In this document: in pieces, positions 23,601 through 35,384 of the stretch
Layout of the letters: each line of letters starts with the position of its first letter
Position numbering within the stretch: position 1 is the first letter of the stretch
Assembly (NCBI GenBank): GCA_009602735.1
Contig: WELA01009900.1
Span: 74,524 to 137,126, forward strand
DNA from: Mesotaenium endlicherianum
Lineage: Eukaryota; Streptophyta; Zygnematophyceae; Zygnematales; Mesotaeniaceae
DNA: 62,603 nucleotides
Direction: 5' to 3'
Made by a program: the position numbers and the translations under genes
Notes under the pieces: model-generated
Database searches by the model: none
The model's input: only the letters and a program-made list of their open reading frames with translations
Told to the model about the DNA's origin: nothing

Positions 23601-26136
23601 TTTCCAACTTCGTATCATAGAAATCAATTCTAGGCCCTGTCTCCCTCCACCCTCATTCTTCCTCAAGCCTCTTTGTCCGCCTGCAGGCATTATCTGTGGC
23701 CCCATATTGCTGGCCTTCACGTTTGCAAGTGGCGAACTCTCGGCTGCCCTCCACTTTGAGCACCTCCACAAGCTCCTGTTCCAGGTCAGTTGGCTTTCAG
23801 GCTTCTGACACGTGCACGCTGCCCACACGTCTCGGTGATCGTCTGTCAGGAGGGATGGAAGTATCAAGCCTTTGAAGGTTCCTCCCTTGTTCTCTTGAAA
23901 AAGGACAAAGGTGTAGGGTGTGGGGTCTCATCTTACACGAGGTGCACGAGCCAATGCATGTCATCAGCCCCGTTTTCTTTCCCCCCAGCTCAGCTATTCA
24001 CTTTCGCTCCAAAAATTGTTTGCTACGTGATTCTCAGGGCTTAAGGCTTCGGGCTCTTGGCTTTAGGCTGTTGAAAGTGTTATCGTGGTGCCATTGGCCT
24101 ATCATGTACAGCATAGCGGAGCGGTGCACTTCTTATGGTGCATTCTAGAGTCTGTAATGTAGTATGCATAACCCTTCCCTCCTTCCCCCTCCCCTCCCTC
24201 CCCCCCCCNTCCCGCGGAGATGGGTTGTGTATATGCATGCGTGCATCACCTGTGTAGCACTGCCACCCCTTCCTCCTTCTTTGCCCGTCACCAGCGAGTG
24301 TGAGGCTGGCGCGTCTTCGCTGTTGTGGGGGAGGTTGCATTTGCATCAGCTGAGGAGTGAGACGCATTACTTGTTGGCGCTCATTCCTATTTTTGTCGAG
24401 CCTTCTTTTGGAGTTTGGGGTTGGAATTTGACATTAGTGAAAGCTAGCACGAAAAGTGGCGCCTTCAGTGAGAATATCAGAAAGAACATGGGTATGGGAA
24501 TGCGCTCCTGTTTTCTGGCTTCTCTGCAAGGTGTTTGACAGAAATCCAGAGACGTTGTGTGTCTGTTGTTGCTTGCTTGATGCCCGTGTACATCAGCTCA
24601 GTAGCATGCGTGTTGGCTTGACTGTGAGGACGCGCATACACACAGACAGGGCAAGCTCTGAACACACTCGGGAGCTCACCTTAAGCTAATAAGGCACACA
24701 TATGCGAGCATTATCAGTGTGGATCAGTTGATGAGCAGCTCATCCGGTGGTTGTCGTGCCCTCGACTCTCTCAGGGGGCAAGCTAACATCTACACTCCAA
24801 AGCCATGCGATGGTTACTGTCTCTTGGCCCTCTAAGAGGGCACGCTAAGAAATTGCTGAAGCCATGCTAGGTTGTTATGCTCTTGGCCCTGTGAGGGGCC
24901 AAACCGACAGAACCCTATTCCCACATTCCAAGACGCAGATGGATTGCACCCTCTAACAGTCCACAAGTGAGCCCGTGGGGCCCTGTACACACTGCGGCGG
25001 TGTCCTGTGCAGGGGGTGATCGCCATGTCGTGCATCCTGGCCTTTGCGCTCAACTACACCATCTTCCTCAACACGTCGCTCAACTCGCCCCTCACGCAGA
25101 CCATGTGCGGCAACCTCAAGGTGCGCTCTCCCGCTGGTCTGCCCTTGGCTCTCGGCTGGCTCAGCTGGCTTGGCTGGATGGGCTTGGCCTGCCCCTTGCC
25201 CTGGCCTCTCTACCTCACGTCCCTTCTCCCTTCTCCTCATGCAGAGCTTATATGATGCCTGTACCACTCATGGTACTTTCCTTTTTTTTCTTCTTTTTTC
25301 TTCCCTTCTGGGGTCTCAAATGATGGCATGCTGTAGCTTGTGTGCGGCCGGTGCACGTCTGTGTGTGAAGGAAAGACGCACTGCCATTTGCGGCACAATG
25401 AGGAGTCAGGGCTGATACCTGTGGTATGGACTTGCATTCAAGTGAAGGCGTGTCATTTGTCTTACAGCTTCCTTCACGGACATATCTGACCAGTTATTTT
25501 CCCTTCTATTTCATGCATAATTGTTCCCTGCTGCGACACGTCTCTCATGCATAAGGTGACGGCAATGCATTAGCTGCAGAGGAAAGTTGAACACCATGTC
25601 CTGCCTCAGATATGGATTTCGGGTGGCCTCCTTCTGTCAATAGAATTGGGTTAGCACCTCCTGTGTTGCCCTGTGGACCCCCCCACCTTCCCCTATGAGA
25701 GAATGCAGAGGATGCACAAATGGAGTGTCTGCCCTCCCAAGACAACAACCTTCAGACTCCAGCATGGATATTCTCCATGTTAACGTGCCTACTATAAGCC
25801 TGGGGATTGTGACCTTGAAGAAGTGATGCTGATATAGTTGTTGTTTGTTTTCTGAAGGGTTGGTGCTCACAATGAATGGGCAATTGTAATGCTGCAGGAT
25901 CTCGGTACTGTTGCCCTCGGCTGGGTCTGGTTCGGAGGCTTGCCATTTGATGCGGTAAGAGCTCGAACTATGTTCACCTGCTTTTGTTTGCCATACAAAT
26001 AACAATGAGTAGATGCTTTTTCAAACTACTCACATTTTCAATGTATTGTTTCTTGTTGCAGGTGAATATTTTTGGTCAAGGTCTAGGTTTTCTGGGCTCG
26101 GGATTATATGCCTATTGTAAGCTTAGAGGAAAATGA
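20630..26136 (+). CDS. UGNT1: UDP-sugar transporter, UGNT1/SLC35D type, complete, 10 exons
   Basis: This is a nucleotide-sugar/triose-phosphate translocator (drug/metabolite transporter fold, about 10 helices) of the Golgi or ER membrane. The closest plant relatives import UDP-N-acetylglucosamine. Exons: 20630-20762, 21162-21238, 21461-21616, 21866-21999, 22587-22717, 23207-23251, 23687-23784, 25013-25120, 25898-25954, 26062-26136. They total 1014 nt, or 337 codons plus TGA, the usual family length; all junctions are GT-AG and in phase. Diagnostic segments are VMFNKAALSSY, RGVNVPMYTSLRRTTVVFTM, STGLNSFGLMWCNG, LNYTIFLNTSLNSPLTQT, and a C-terminal LYAYCKLRGK with the lysine pattern of ER/Golgi proteins. 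The ATG at 20630 follows an in-frame TGA directly; an internal ATG at 20642 is the alternative. The exact sugar carried is inferred from the nearest relatives. Confidence 0.9.
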
Positions 26137-26141
26137 TACAT

Positions 26142-26345
26142 TATGTGAAATTTGATTCCGAGCTTTTTCATTGGGCATATTTTGGAGGGTCGCCTTGGAA
26201 AGGGTCGAGGATGTTTGAGAACGTCTGGGTGGGGGGCGGGGGGGGGTATGTGAAATTTGATTCTCAGCTTTATTAATGGGCATATTTTGGGAGGGTCGCC
26301 TTGGAAAGGGTAGATAATGTTTGAGAGCGTTTGGGGGGGGGGGGG
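26142..26345. repeat. Two-copy tandem repeat with G-runs, just after the UGNT1-like stop
   Basis: Unit 1 (26142-26246) and unit 2 (26247-26345) both start TATGTGAAATTTGATT and share GGGCATATTTTGG and GGTCGCCTTGGAAAGGGT. Each ends in a long run of G broken by at most a base or two. The array starts 6 bp after the stop codon and is probably in the 3' untranslated region. Confidence 0.85.
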
Positions 26346-28143
26346 TTTCCCCATAAGAGGGAGGTGCACCATCATTTAGCCCTCTTCTTTGATTAATCAA
26401 ATGCCATGGCGAGACTGTGTGGCCATGACGTGGCTCTCGCCTTAGGCTGAAATAGAAACTTGAAAAGGACAATGGGAGGGGGCGCTCGCCCTAGGGAATC
26501 GGAGTCGTGCAGAGAAGAGAGCTCGGGTGGGCAAGTGTGGCAGCCATGGCGGACGGCCTTGACTGGCCACCATGAGGCTTTTGAGGGAGAGAGGGAAGAT
26601 GACAAAAGAGGGCGCGAGGGAGGCGGCCGGCTGGGGCTGGCCGCAGGGAGTGCTGTTGGGTTTGCGTTGCTTTTTGATCTGTGACGCACGTGGTGTTATG
26701 AGTTCGTGATAATTATTGTGGGCCCTCACGAGAACCGAACACCTTTCCAATAAAGAGAGAAAAAGTGGTGAAGTCAGTTGCGTGCCAGTATGAACATGCA
26801 CATTGATCTTATAGGGCACTCGAGGTGATAGGTCAAGCATCAGAATAAGCCTTTCAAGCACGGACCGCAAGTTCTCGAGCTTGGGATTTGAGCTACTTTT
26901 CAGCTGTGAGGTGCAAAGCGTTGACTTCTTGGATCTCAAGTATAGAGATTGCTGAAGTTGGAGTACAACCACCAAAAATGCAAGAGCTACGAGCGCCACA
27001 TGTACACATGGTATGATTTGAATGAGGATCATAAAGACCTTAGGGGCTGCCTGAAATTTTGAGATGAGTATGCCATGAGTTATTAAGGTTTCCACAGAAG
27101 CAAGCACTGTGGATGATTGAGGTCAGCCAGTCACTTATGTTAAGGTTCTCAGGCAAACAAATGACCCGCATGTGTGAGCTAACGCCAAGCGCGACCTGCA
27201 TGGCACGAGCTGACGCAAGCCACACCAAGAGGAGTGCCTCATACAAGAATGTGTTAAGAAGGTGACTTAAGACAAAAGCAAGGTGCCTTTATGGAGTGAA
27301 ATGATAGATGGGTTGGTCATTTTGTTGCATAAAATCTGCAGACCAACATGTTGGAGAGAGACTGGAGAATAAAAGGTGAGCAGTCTTTTCTCCAATTTCA
27401 TTCTGGTGGTGTTCGGCTAGCTTGACACGCTTAGGGTGGTCAGGTGATTCTTCATTGGTCCGTTGAAGCCACGAGGGGGTGATAGCAGTAGAACAAAGTG
27501 AAGTTTAAGAGGAGCTGTTAATTGCTTGAAGTTTTAAGCTATAATTTCAACTTGATGCAGGGACTATTGCTTGGCAGCTTTGCAAGTAACATTTAGAGCC
27601 TAGAGGTGCTAGGGTATGAAGCCCACATTCAATGCAGGTTGCTCCTACCATATGTGAAGTGCATTGGAGAGTTGATGCGGCAATGAAACTTCTCAGAGTT
27701 GCAACTTGTCAAAAACACCATTCATTGAAGGCATTCTTCAAAATACATTGCCACTACTTGTGCCAAGGGAGCATATTGACTTCCAACTTGTTTAAGCTTG
27801 TCTTACAAAAGAAGCATTCCGCCACTGTAACTAATCTCATTCTCATCTCTCTCAAAAATACTTGGTGGAAAATAGAAGATAGCATCATCAGGAGCTCCAA
27901 GTGAAACTCACGAAGACTATCTGCCGAGGCCCCCCCATGGCCATTGTAAAAGGAAATTTAAGAGGTTGATGGCGTTTTTAGGTGTCTGATCGCAGTCCGG
28001 GATAGTAACAGGATGTTCGTGGAGGCACATGGTGGATGCCACGCGAGAGTGAGTATTAGGCTCAATAAGCTGGCAAAATAGATAGATTCAGTGAGTAAAA
28101 AACGCAAGAAGCTGGCAAAACGGAGACAGCAGCCTGCCATGCA
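26346..28143. other. Intergenic stretch, no gene recognised
   Basis: A minus-strand open frame at 26442-27107 (221 codons) has no recognisable domain. Its codon and residue make-up (Pro/Ser/Leu-rich) looks like chance. Nothing else is supported here. Confidence 0.35.
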
Positions 28144-28215
28144 TGCGCCGGCCGGGAGTTGAACCCGGGTCTATTGCTTGGAAGGCAATTATCCTAACCG
28201 TTGGACTACCGGCGC
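28144..28215 (-). tRNA. tRNA-Gly(UCC)
   Basis: The minus strand folds as a 72-nt tRNA including an A discriminator. The acceptor stem is GCGCCGG/CCGGCGC, the anticodon stem ATTGC/GCAAT frames loop CTTCCAA with anticodon TCC, and the T arm is CCGGGTTCAACTCCCGG. A-box-like TAGTCCAACGG and B-box GGTTCAACTCC are both present. There is no intron. A TTTT run (Pol III stop) lies about 24 nt downstream on the minus strand. The body is identical to the second copy at 46432-46503. Confidence 0.97.
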
Positions 28216-30077
28216 GAATCTACATACATTGCGTCTATGCTTGTTATCTTACTTTAAAGGTGCTTCCGATAACCTGCTCCATGTTTTACACTGCATTCTG
28301 ACGGCCCCTCCCTCTCTTTCCGGGACTATCAACCAACATCCCATGGCTTGTCATTGCTGCACTTAGGTCCATGCGCTGAAACAGTCTTAAAGGTACAATC
28401 AATTGATCTGCTATTCATTGTATGTCAATGCTATATGCCAATTACAGGAACAATCTGATTTGCAACTTCTGCTTGCATGAAGGAAACACAAAAACCTCCA
28501 AGTTTTGGAGTTCATGAAGGACTACAAAGCACAAGTCCTTGTTCAAAATGAGATGCAAAGCATGTGAAGTATGTGGATTAAAGCAACCAACATAAGCAAC
28601 ATCATATTTGCCTGTCAAAAAATTGCTCACTTCAAACCCCTCCCTGTCGAAGTGCAGCCAGGAAAAAGAGCTACAAATGAGAAATTAATATGTCACTCCA
28701 AATGTGACTAGCAAAACAATTTCTCGAGTATCTCATAGGTGCAGCCATCAGCATTCTGCGCAACGTGAAGGCACAGGAATATGCATCAGTTAGCATATAA
28801 TGTGCACAATCTGAGGTCCATAGACGCTTCAAGAAGCCTGACACCATCTGAAGGATACCTAAACGAGGCTTTGTAAAACTTCGAGATACACCATCATACT
28901 CTCCTCTCTGAAGCAACCCATTTGCGCTGGCTCGGGAAATACTTGAGTGCATACTTTCCTTTGGAGGGCAGCCCAACCAAAGCTGCAAAAAAAGTTGGGC
29001 TCAGGGAACAGTAGTTGTAGCAGCACCAGCTCCCTAGCAAGAGTTTTCAGGGTACTCTGGCTAACATTTTTCACACATTCTCTTCTCGCCCAACACAGTC
29101 ATGGCAAAGGCCAATGCCCATACGTGACCATCTTACGAGTGTTGAAACATTAAACTCTTGAATGAATTGGCGACTATACCGAAGTCTGAAAAGAAAGTTA
29201 CCTAACAAGGTCTACAATCGCTAAAAAAACATAGAAAACATGTGCCAAGCAATCTTTACACTTTGAAGCATCTGACAAGATGACTACTACTTATGAGCAA
29301 CTTGATCCAGATGCATGCTCATTGCCAAAGGCAAGAGAAAGGTTGACAAAGCAGTACGTGCAATAGGTTACGAGATGATAGCATGATAAGTACAGAAAAC
29401 TCACAAGCCGCTCGACCTGGCTCGGAGAGTTGGGTGAGATCCTGTATCTGTGAGACACCAAAATGCATCAACACAACACTCAAAGAAATTGTCCCCATTT
29501 CAGATTCGCCCCACGATGCATCTAGATTCGGAGTAATGGGAGAGGTCAAGGTTATCCTCAAAATTTGTACCGAGCGCATCATTGAGCAAGAAGTCACAAA
29601 AAGAGGGCCAGATGGTACAGGCTCTCTAATAGCATGTGCTATCAAAGTAAGATTTGTGCGGCATACCTCTCTTTCAGATAGACTTTTCATGATAATCGTG
29701 ATCTTTCAGCAGGTTAGTCTCAAGTAAGAATGCTGGCATAAGAGCACTTAGACCAGCAAGTAAATCCCCACGCTGACAATAAGTGGCACAACTAGCGTGA
29801 TACGATTGAGAAGCTTTATGTCAATTTTTGCATATGTTCCAGCTGCAAGCCCCAAGGGGCAGTTCACAAATACAAACACATGAGCACACAGCACACACAA
29901 CACCCACGCGTATAGCACACCGCTCACGTCTCTTTCAAAGAATGCATACATATATGTATGCGTGCGTGACGACTTCTGTCCACCCCATTAAGCGCACATG
30001 ATGGAGGCAAAGCAGACTAACAAGCGGACCCCGGCAACAGACGAGACCAACACCGTTCAATCGAATAAATGCAAACA
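28216..30077. other. Stretch downstream of NAA40, no firm gene
   Basis: Several open minus-strand frames occur at 28.7-29.7 kb but show no known domain. One candidate, entering at an acceptor near 29556 (reading ITLTSPITPNLDA), is phase-compatible with NAA40 exon 5 and could be an alternative last exon. This is unproven. Confidence 0.3.
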
Positions 30078-32449
30078 TCAAATACTCCTCCTGGTGTCAA
30101 AGAATTGCACAATCTGTTCCAAGCTGAGGCGATTGAGGAAATCGCGTCTGCAAGAGAATAAGGTAGATTGCAGGTGCCTACTTCAGTTTGTTGAGATAGA
30201 AGGACATTGCTCTGGTGTTGCTCTTCTGGACAGTCAGTCGAATTCCCGTCATCTTGTTCTGCCATGACCCCACTCGTCATCACATGTGACACCATCAACA
30301 TTTGCCAAGCATCACCTTATTCAGACCATAGACGTGCAGCAAGAGCACATCACTCTGCTCAGGTGAATGAACCAGAGGACCGCTAAGCGGAGCATTTCCT
30401 ACTTTATGACAGGTGGAAGCATCAGCATACTTGCTCCCAGTTACTACTTGACAGAAACTTAGACTAAATCTAACAGGACATGAGAAAATTGACTGTATAT
30501 AGTATGGGGAAAGACTTCACCTTTACAACTGTTCCCTATCATGACTTACAAGGTATTCTTAGTTCTATGATGTTGGAATATGCATGGGTGGGAGGCAGTA
30601 ATGACAATATGGAGGCAACTCTGTTCTAGATCAGCATCAACAATTGCCCCTGCTATTTAGAGTCAACCACATAGCTCAGACCACAAAATAAGAGGTGTAA
30701 CTGTAATTTGATTTCCGTTTCCATGTCAAAGATAAATTAAAAATAACTGGAAAAAGGATGAGGTGAACCTTTGATAGCTTGATATAGGTAGAGAAAAGCT
30801 GAGTTCTCTTACCTTTCTGGCAATGAGTTCCATGAGCTGCATCAAAAACTTCCCCAAACCATGCTTGCGTGTGGGCTCGTCCAGTTGCAGCTCATATAAG
30901 TATAGGACAGCAACCCCGTCATCAACAACGAACCTGTAGTGCACAAAGCCTATAATTTCCCCTACGTTACCTGCACATCTTCCCTCTTCTACATGGACTG
31001 CTGCATCCCCAGCCTTGCTAGCTTTGCAGTCAGTGTTCGAGTCTCTCCCTTCTGTTCGAAGCTTGCCTTCAAGGGACTGAGAATCACCTGTGCCCTGTTC
31101 ACCTGAAGTGGAAACCTTGGAACCAAGGTCAGCATGCTGACATGAGGCCAAGTTCATATGAGCTGCATCTCTCGAAGCGGCCTCTTCTCCCTCCAACTCT
31201 CCTACTCTCTTCCTTGATTCCAGCTCTCTGGGAGCATCCTGAAGCTCCTGATTACTAGTGCAATCAGAGTGCTCCGCGTGGCTAGTGAGACTTTGGCCTC
31301 CTATAGCTTCTGCCCCCTGAGCTTGACCTGCACGGTTTCTAGGGTGCACAAAATCCAGCTCTGTAGGTTGAAATGCTTCCAAGGATTGGCTTTCTTCGAC
31401 CCGGTGCACAAACAGATAGCGAGCATCCCACTCCACCATTTCCCGCTGCTTGAGTTTGAACTCAGCAGGCCATGACGCTGTATCATGGTGCTGTTCCATG
31501 TTGTTCTGCAGACGATGTCAACTGAAGGCATTAACGAGAGGTATTGGATGATACACTGGCTTGTGAGTGAGTGAGAAAGCAAGTTGGGTGTCTACATCAT
31601 CTGTATGATGAGGCCAGACTGAAGTTGCTTAAGGCAAAAGAACCATCCAACTCGAGGTGAGGGAAAAAGTATAGGGAAAATGGCTTAGGTGTGATGTAAG
31701 ATCTCTTCGCTTACCAAAAAGCATCATTGTAAATGAAGGGGCTCTAGATGGGAAGTACATAACGAACCTTCAGGAGGAGCTGAATGACATGTTTCATGGC
31801 TGCTGACAACGTCTCGCCTGTGCTGTATGAGAAAGAAACCCTCAGCCCTACCACGCCAATACCACGAGTATGCGTGCGCAAAATTTATTTTATTGACATA
31901 TAGCATTGGAGGCCCCACCTAAATTTCAAAGCAGTACACAATCACATGAAGGCACACTGTTTGCAGTCCACACTTCGGACAGAGTATAATTTACACTATG
32001 ACGGGGCAATTTTATGTTCAAGGAAGAACATCATCAAGGTGCTGCATAGGTACAAAAGTTCATAGGCAGAGGAGAAACTAGGAGCCTCCTGTACAGGTGT
32101 CCCAAACGTACCATGTCGATCATATTGTTGAAAAGCTGGAAAGCCCACCATGGGGTCTTCATTCCTATTTGCAACTGCTATGGTATTTGTTACGGCCTTT
32201 ATTCTTTCAAGCTCCTGCAGACCCAACAAATGATACACCACTCTCAGGCAGGGAAGAAAAAAGGCTGACAGCCGAAGTAAGTCAATTGAAAAATGCAGTT
32301 GCGGACGACGCAGCACCTGATGACCTGGGCCCTGCATTTTATTACATTCTGGAAAGGAAGGGCCTCCTTGACATCAACAATCTTACCTCCTTTCGCTTTT
32401 GCTTCTTATCCTTCGCTTTGAGCTTCTGCATCTCATTGTCAGCCCCCAT
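30078..32449 (-). CDS. NAA40: N-alpha-acetyltransferase 40 (NatD, histone H4/H2A), with large insertion
   Basis: A GNAT enzyme that acetylates the N-terminal serine of histones H4 and H2A. Minus-strand exons: 32387-32449 (ATG, Lys-rich start), 32112-32214 (DPMVGFPAFQQYDRHG), 31768-31817, 30813-31505, 30182-30258, then a last exon that I place tentatively at 30078-30147. Exon 4 holds REMVEWDARYLFVHR, then after about 150 Ser/Glu/Gly-rich residues GFVHYRFVV, LYLYELQLDE and the acetyl-CoA loop RKHGLGKFLMQLMELIARK. Exon 5 holds RLTVQKSNTRAMSFYLNKL, matching the family's VQKAN..AM.FY. The insertion makes the protein about 100 residues longer than usual. It stays open for 450 nt and may be real sequence or a retained intron. 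The last exon and the final 20-50 residues are uncertain. The family call is firm. Confidence 0.85.
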
Positions 32450-32855
32450 AAGATGTCCACAATCTTTCTTATAATTGTCGGGGAACTAGGCACCAAGTCA
32501 GGACTAGACACCAAGTCTTAGAAGTCGAAACAATGCCAGAAGTAGATTATTTGAATCAAAATTTTGAAATACTTTTGCTCTGGGCAAGACATAGAAAGCG
32601 CATCAAGATTTGAGAGCGCAGCGTCAGCGATTGAGAATTGCCGCCTTACTACTCTTTATCAGTCCTTTCCGCTTCTCGAGATTCTTAAGGTGTCCTTCCT
32701 TGTAAGAGGAGGACCAACTTTAAGTCGAGAGCCTGGACGAGGAATTTGTTATAATGTCGTTGTGTTCCCCCACTAAATTTCACGGCGCTGTGTATCATGA
32801 GTTTATATTTGCAGCATGTGCATGTATGAAGAGCTTGTGACAATGACCCTCGCAG
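32450..32855. other. Divergent intergenic stretch
   Basis: This separates the NAA40 start codon from the first exon-like piece of the plus-strand unknown gene. An open frame at 32564-32776 may be an upstream exon but shows no known motif. Confidence 0.3.
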
Positions 32856-34137
32856 AGATACGTTTCAGTTGTCGACATTCCGAGCCTACTCATAGATTGC
32901 AATATTTCTGCATTTGTTGACGATGCACTCCCTCTTACATACATGATGGAAGTCGGTGGCTATGCATGGGACATTGGTGATGATTGTCCGCACAGGCTTA
33001 CAGCCGGTCTGACTTTCCAACAGCTAGAAGACGTTGTTGCGCTTAAGTGAGCACCTGAAGAGCGTTGTGAAAATGTTCATTCATTAAGGTGTTCAATTAA
33101 AGGAAAGCCTGCTTCAGCCTGCAAGCCAAGGTCAATGCCAATTGGCTTCTTCTTATTCATAATGTCGAGTGCCGAATATTCCAGTCAGAGTTTGCTGCGT
33201 CATGGCTGGTTGGATAGATCCTATCAATATGGGAGGGCAAGGGACACTTCATGAACAAGGAGAAGGTACATCTGGTGGAGAACGAGTGCTTTGCCGCTTT
33301 ATGTGCTGGGGGTGGAGGGCTTCAGGTCTGCCAGCTGGCACCTGGCACCCGCGGAGAGGAGAGCCTTCATTACGACAGGTGGCATTATGAGGGGGGCGAT
33401 GCACCTCTTGAAATGCAGGTGGCTGCTCCTGTGCAGGCGGGCAAACCAGCCACGGCAGTCGGGGCACACGGAGCCGGAAATCAAATGTTGCTGTTGACAG
33501 GCGGGGGCAGGGGGCAGGGGAGCGATAACAACAACAGGAGGGAGCAGCAGATAAGGCAGCGGCGAGTGGGGGGTTGGGCGTGGGGAGCTTCAGGGCAGGG
33601 TTTGGGGGGTGGGGAGGGATATGGGAGTGTTGGTGGGGTTTTAAAGTGTACTAGGGAAAGATGGTCATGGAGATGACGAGGATGAACATGCTGAGGAGCT
33701 GTCAGTGAAGATGCCAGCGTGGGGCCATGTGGCAGATGCTGGGTATTGGGAATGCGAGGATGAAGAACTCCTTCACAGGTGGAAGGAGGAGGATGAGCTC
33801 GGCGCGTATGAAACTACACCCACGGTTCTTCCCTTTCATCTGTGCACGCCTTCCATTTCATTTATATGTAAAAATTCATAAGCATACTCTTTCACTACCA
33901 GATATATATTTGCTGCTTGCCTTTTTTTTGCCTTTGCTATTGGGCAGGGCACATTGCGGGGATGGAATGGGGACTCTCTGATCTCAGGCGCAGGAAGGTA
34001 CAAAGGGAGCAGGTCGCAGAGAAGTTTTTTTTGGGGGGGGGGGGCCTTTGGCTATTTAGGCCAATATGTGTCGAATGTGCCCAACACTTGCTGCATGCTG
34101 AGGACTCCCAGTTAACCACCACCTGCCAAAGGTGAGT
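32856..34137 (+). CDS. Unidentified multi-exon gene (exon-like pieces)
   Basis: I do not recognise this protein. Exon-like pieces on the plus strand, each with plausible splice borders, are: 32856-33046 (CGCAG acceptor to GTGAGC donor; contains SLLIDCNISAFVDDALPLTY and MMEVGGYAWDIGDDC); about 33259-33325 (EKVHLVENECFAAL, donor GTCTGC); 33668-33860 (acidic start GDDEDEHAEELS, then PAWGHVADAGYWECEDEEL, HRWKEEDELGAYE); about 33953-34020 (GMEWGLSDLRRRKVQREQ); and 34058-34132 (PICVECAQHLL, donor GTGAGT). The residue make-up is that of coding sequence, and the pieces run in one direction. They may belong to one gene, divergent from NAA40, that continues to 35.2 kb. No domain can be assigned, and frame joining is unproven. 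Confidence 0.35.
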
Positions 34138-34557
34138 GGGCTAGCTCCTCTTGCACCCATTCCTGCTCCTGCCTCCACTCCGCTTTACGCCCTCCCTCCC
34201 TTCCTCCCTTCCTCCCCCCATCTCTTCCTCCCTCTCTACCTCGCTCGCTAGGGAATGTGATGTTGCTGCTGCCCACATTTGGGAGTTAAGAGGAAAGCCC
34301 CTGAATTCATGTAGGCCCTCTAGTGGGATGTGGAGAGGGCGAAGGGGGGAGAGTTGCTTGCTTATACAAAAACAAGGGATGGTGACCAACAGCTTGGTCT
34401 GTCAAAGTTGCCCGTGGTTTTGACAGTTGGCAGCTGCAACCTTGACGCACAGCTTCAAACATGCCTCGGTTTTCTGACTCGCAAATTTAGACTCTGCTGC
34501 CAGCCTCAATTTCAGAGGCTCCTCAACTAGGACTGGGATAACATGTTGTAACATACA

Positions 34558-34563
34558 AACACG

Positions 34564-34603
<40 letters not shown>

Positions 34604-34680
34604 CACACCATGCACACGCATACGAACACACACATACAGACCCCAACACGCGCGCACACGTGCGTGTGTGCGTGTTCGAG
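34558..34680. repeat. CA/CG microsatellite
   Basis: A long alternating purine-pyrimidine tract of CG, then CA, then mixed ACACG units. It generates spurious Cys/Val-rich frames on the minus strand. Confidence 0.85.
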
Positions 34681-35354
34681 TTGGCCGTAGACCTGCGTAA
34701 CTCTTGTAACACTAGTATGGCTGGGTAGACTGGGGTGCCACGCTTAATAATAGACAGCAGCGTTCAGGTGTGAAGGAACGCACTTTCCAGGTGATGTCTA
34801 CCAGCCTGCAGCTTGCATGTCTCGGCGCTTCCCCTAAAGAAACCCCTGGCGTAAGGGAAATACAACCCAATGCGTCATTTTAATAGACTCCGGACTGTGT
34901 GTCATCTTGAAAGAGGCTGCGCAATCAGAGGATGCATCATTTGTCACGATACTGTTGGGAGTGCTGCTGCTGCCGCTGAAGCAGGTCAGCAGGGGAGCAT
35001 GAGCGTGTCCAGGCGCGTGAAGTATCGGAGCCGCTGCAATGCGCAACTCAGCGGCATGGCCAACGGGGGCGCGTGGGGGGAGAGCTGCAAGAGCACAAGA
35101 TTGTCGGGGTGCTGGCTGCAGGGTGCCGCCAGCTTTCCTGTGGACGTGGACAAAGCGCTGCGATCAATCATCACGCCAAGCTCTCTCTACCTCTCTTCAT
35201 ATGCCCTGGGGGTGCCCTTTCTTCCTCTTCTGTGAGTGAATTGCTGTCTGACTTTTCTGCTGAGCCAGGTGCCGGTGCAAAGAGCACAGGCGTCTCTGCA
35301 TATTGTCCAATAAGGCCCTTCGTTAGATCCTTGTGTCGTCTCCGATCATGCACC

Positions 35355-35384
35355 AGGGCTAGGGCTAGGGCTAGGGCTAGGGCT
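35355..35384. repeat. (AGGGCT)5 telomere-like hexamer array
   Basis: Five perfect AGGGCT units. The unit differs by one base from TTAGGG-type telomere repeats, but the array is short and internal. Confidence 0.85.

Noticed and set aside
26442..27107. 221-codon minus-strand ORF
   Set aside because: No domain or conserved motif, overlapping frames on the other strand, and Pro/Ser/Leu-rich chance composition next to repeat DNA.
34986..35235. GC-rich ORFs at 35.0-35.2 kb as a defined gene
   Set aside because: Three overlapping frames are equally open and none shows a known motif. At most this is an extra exon of the unidentified upstream gene.
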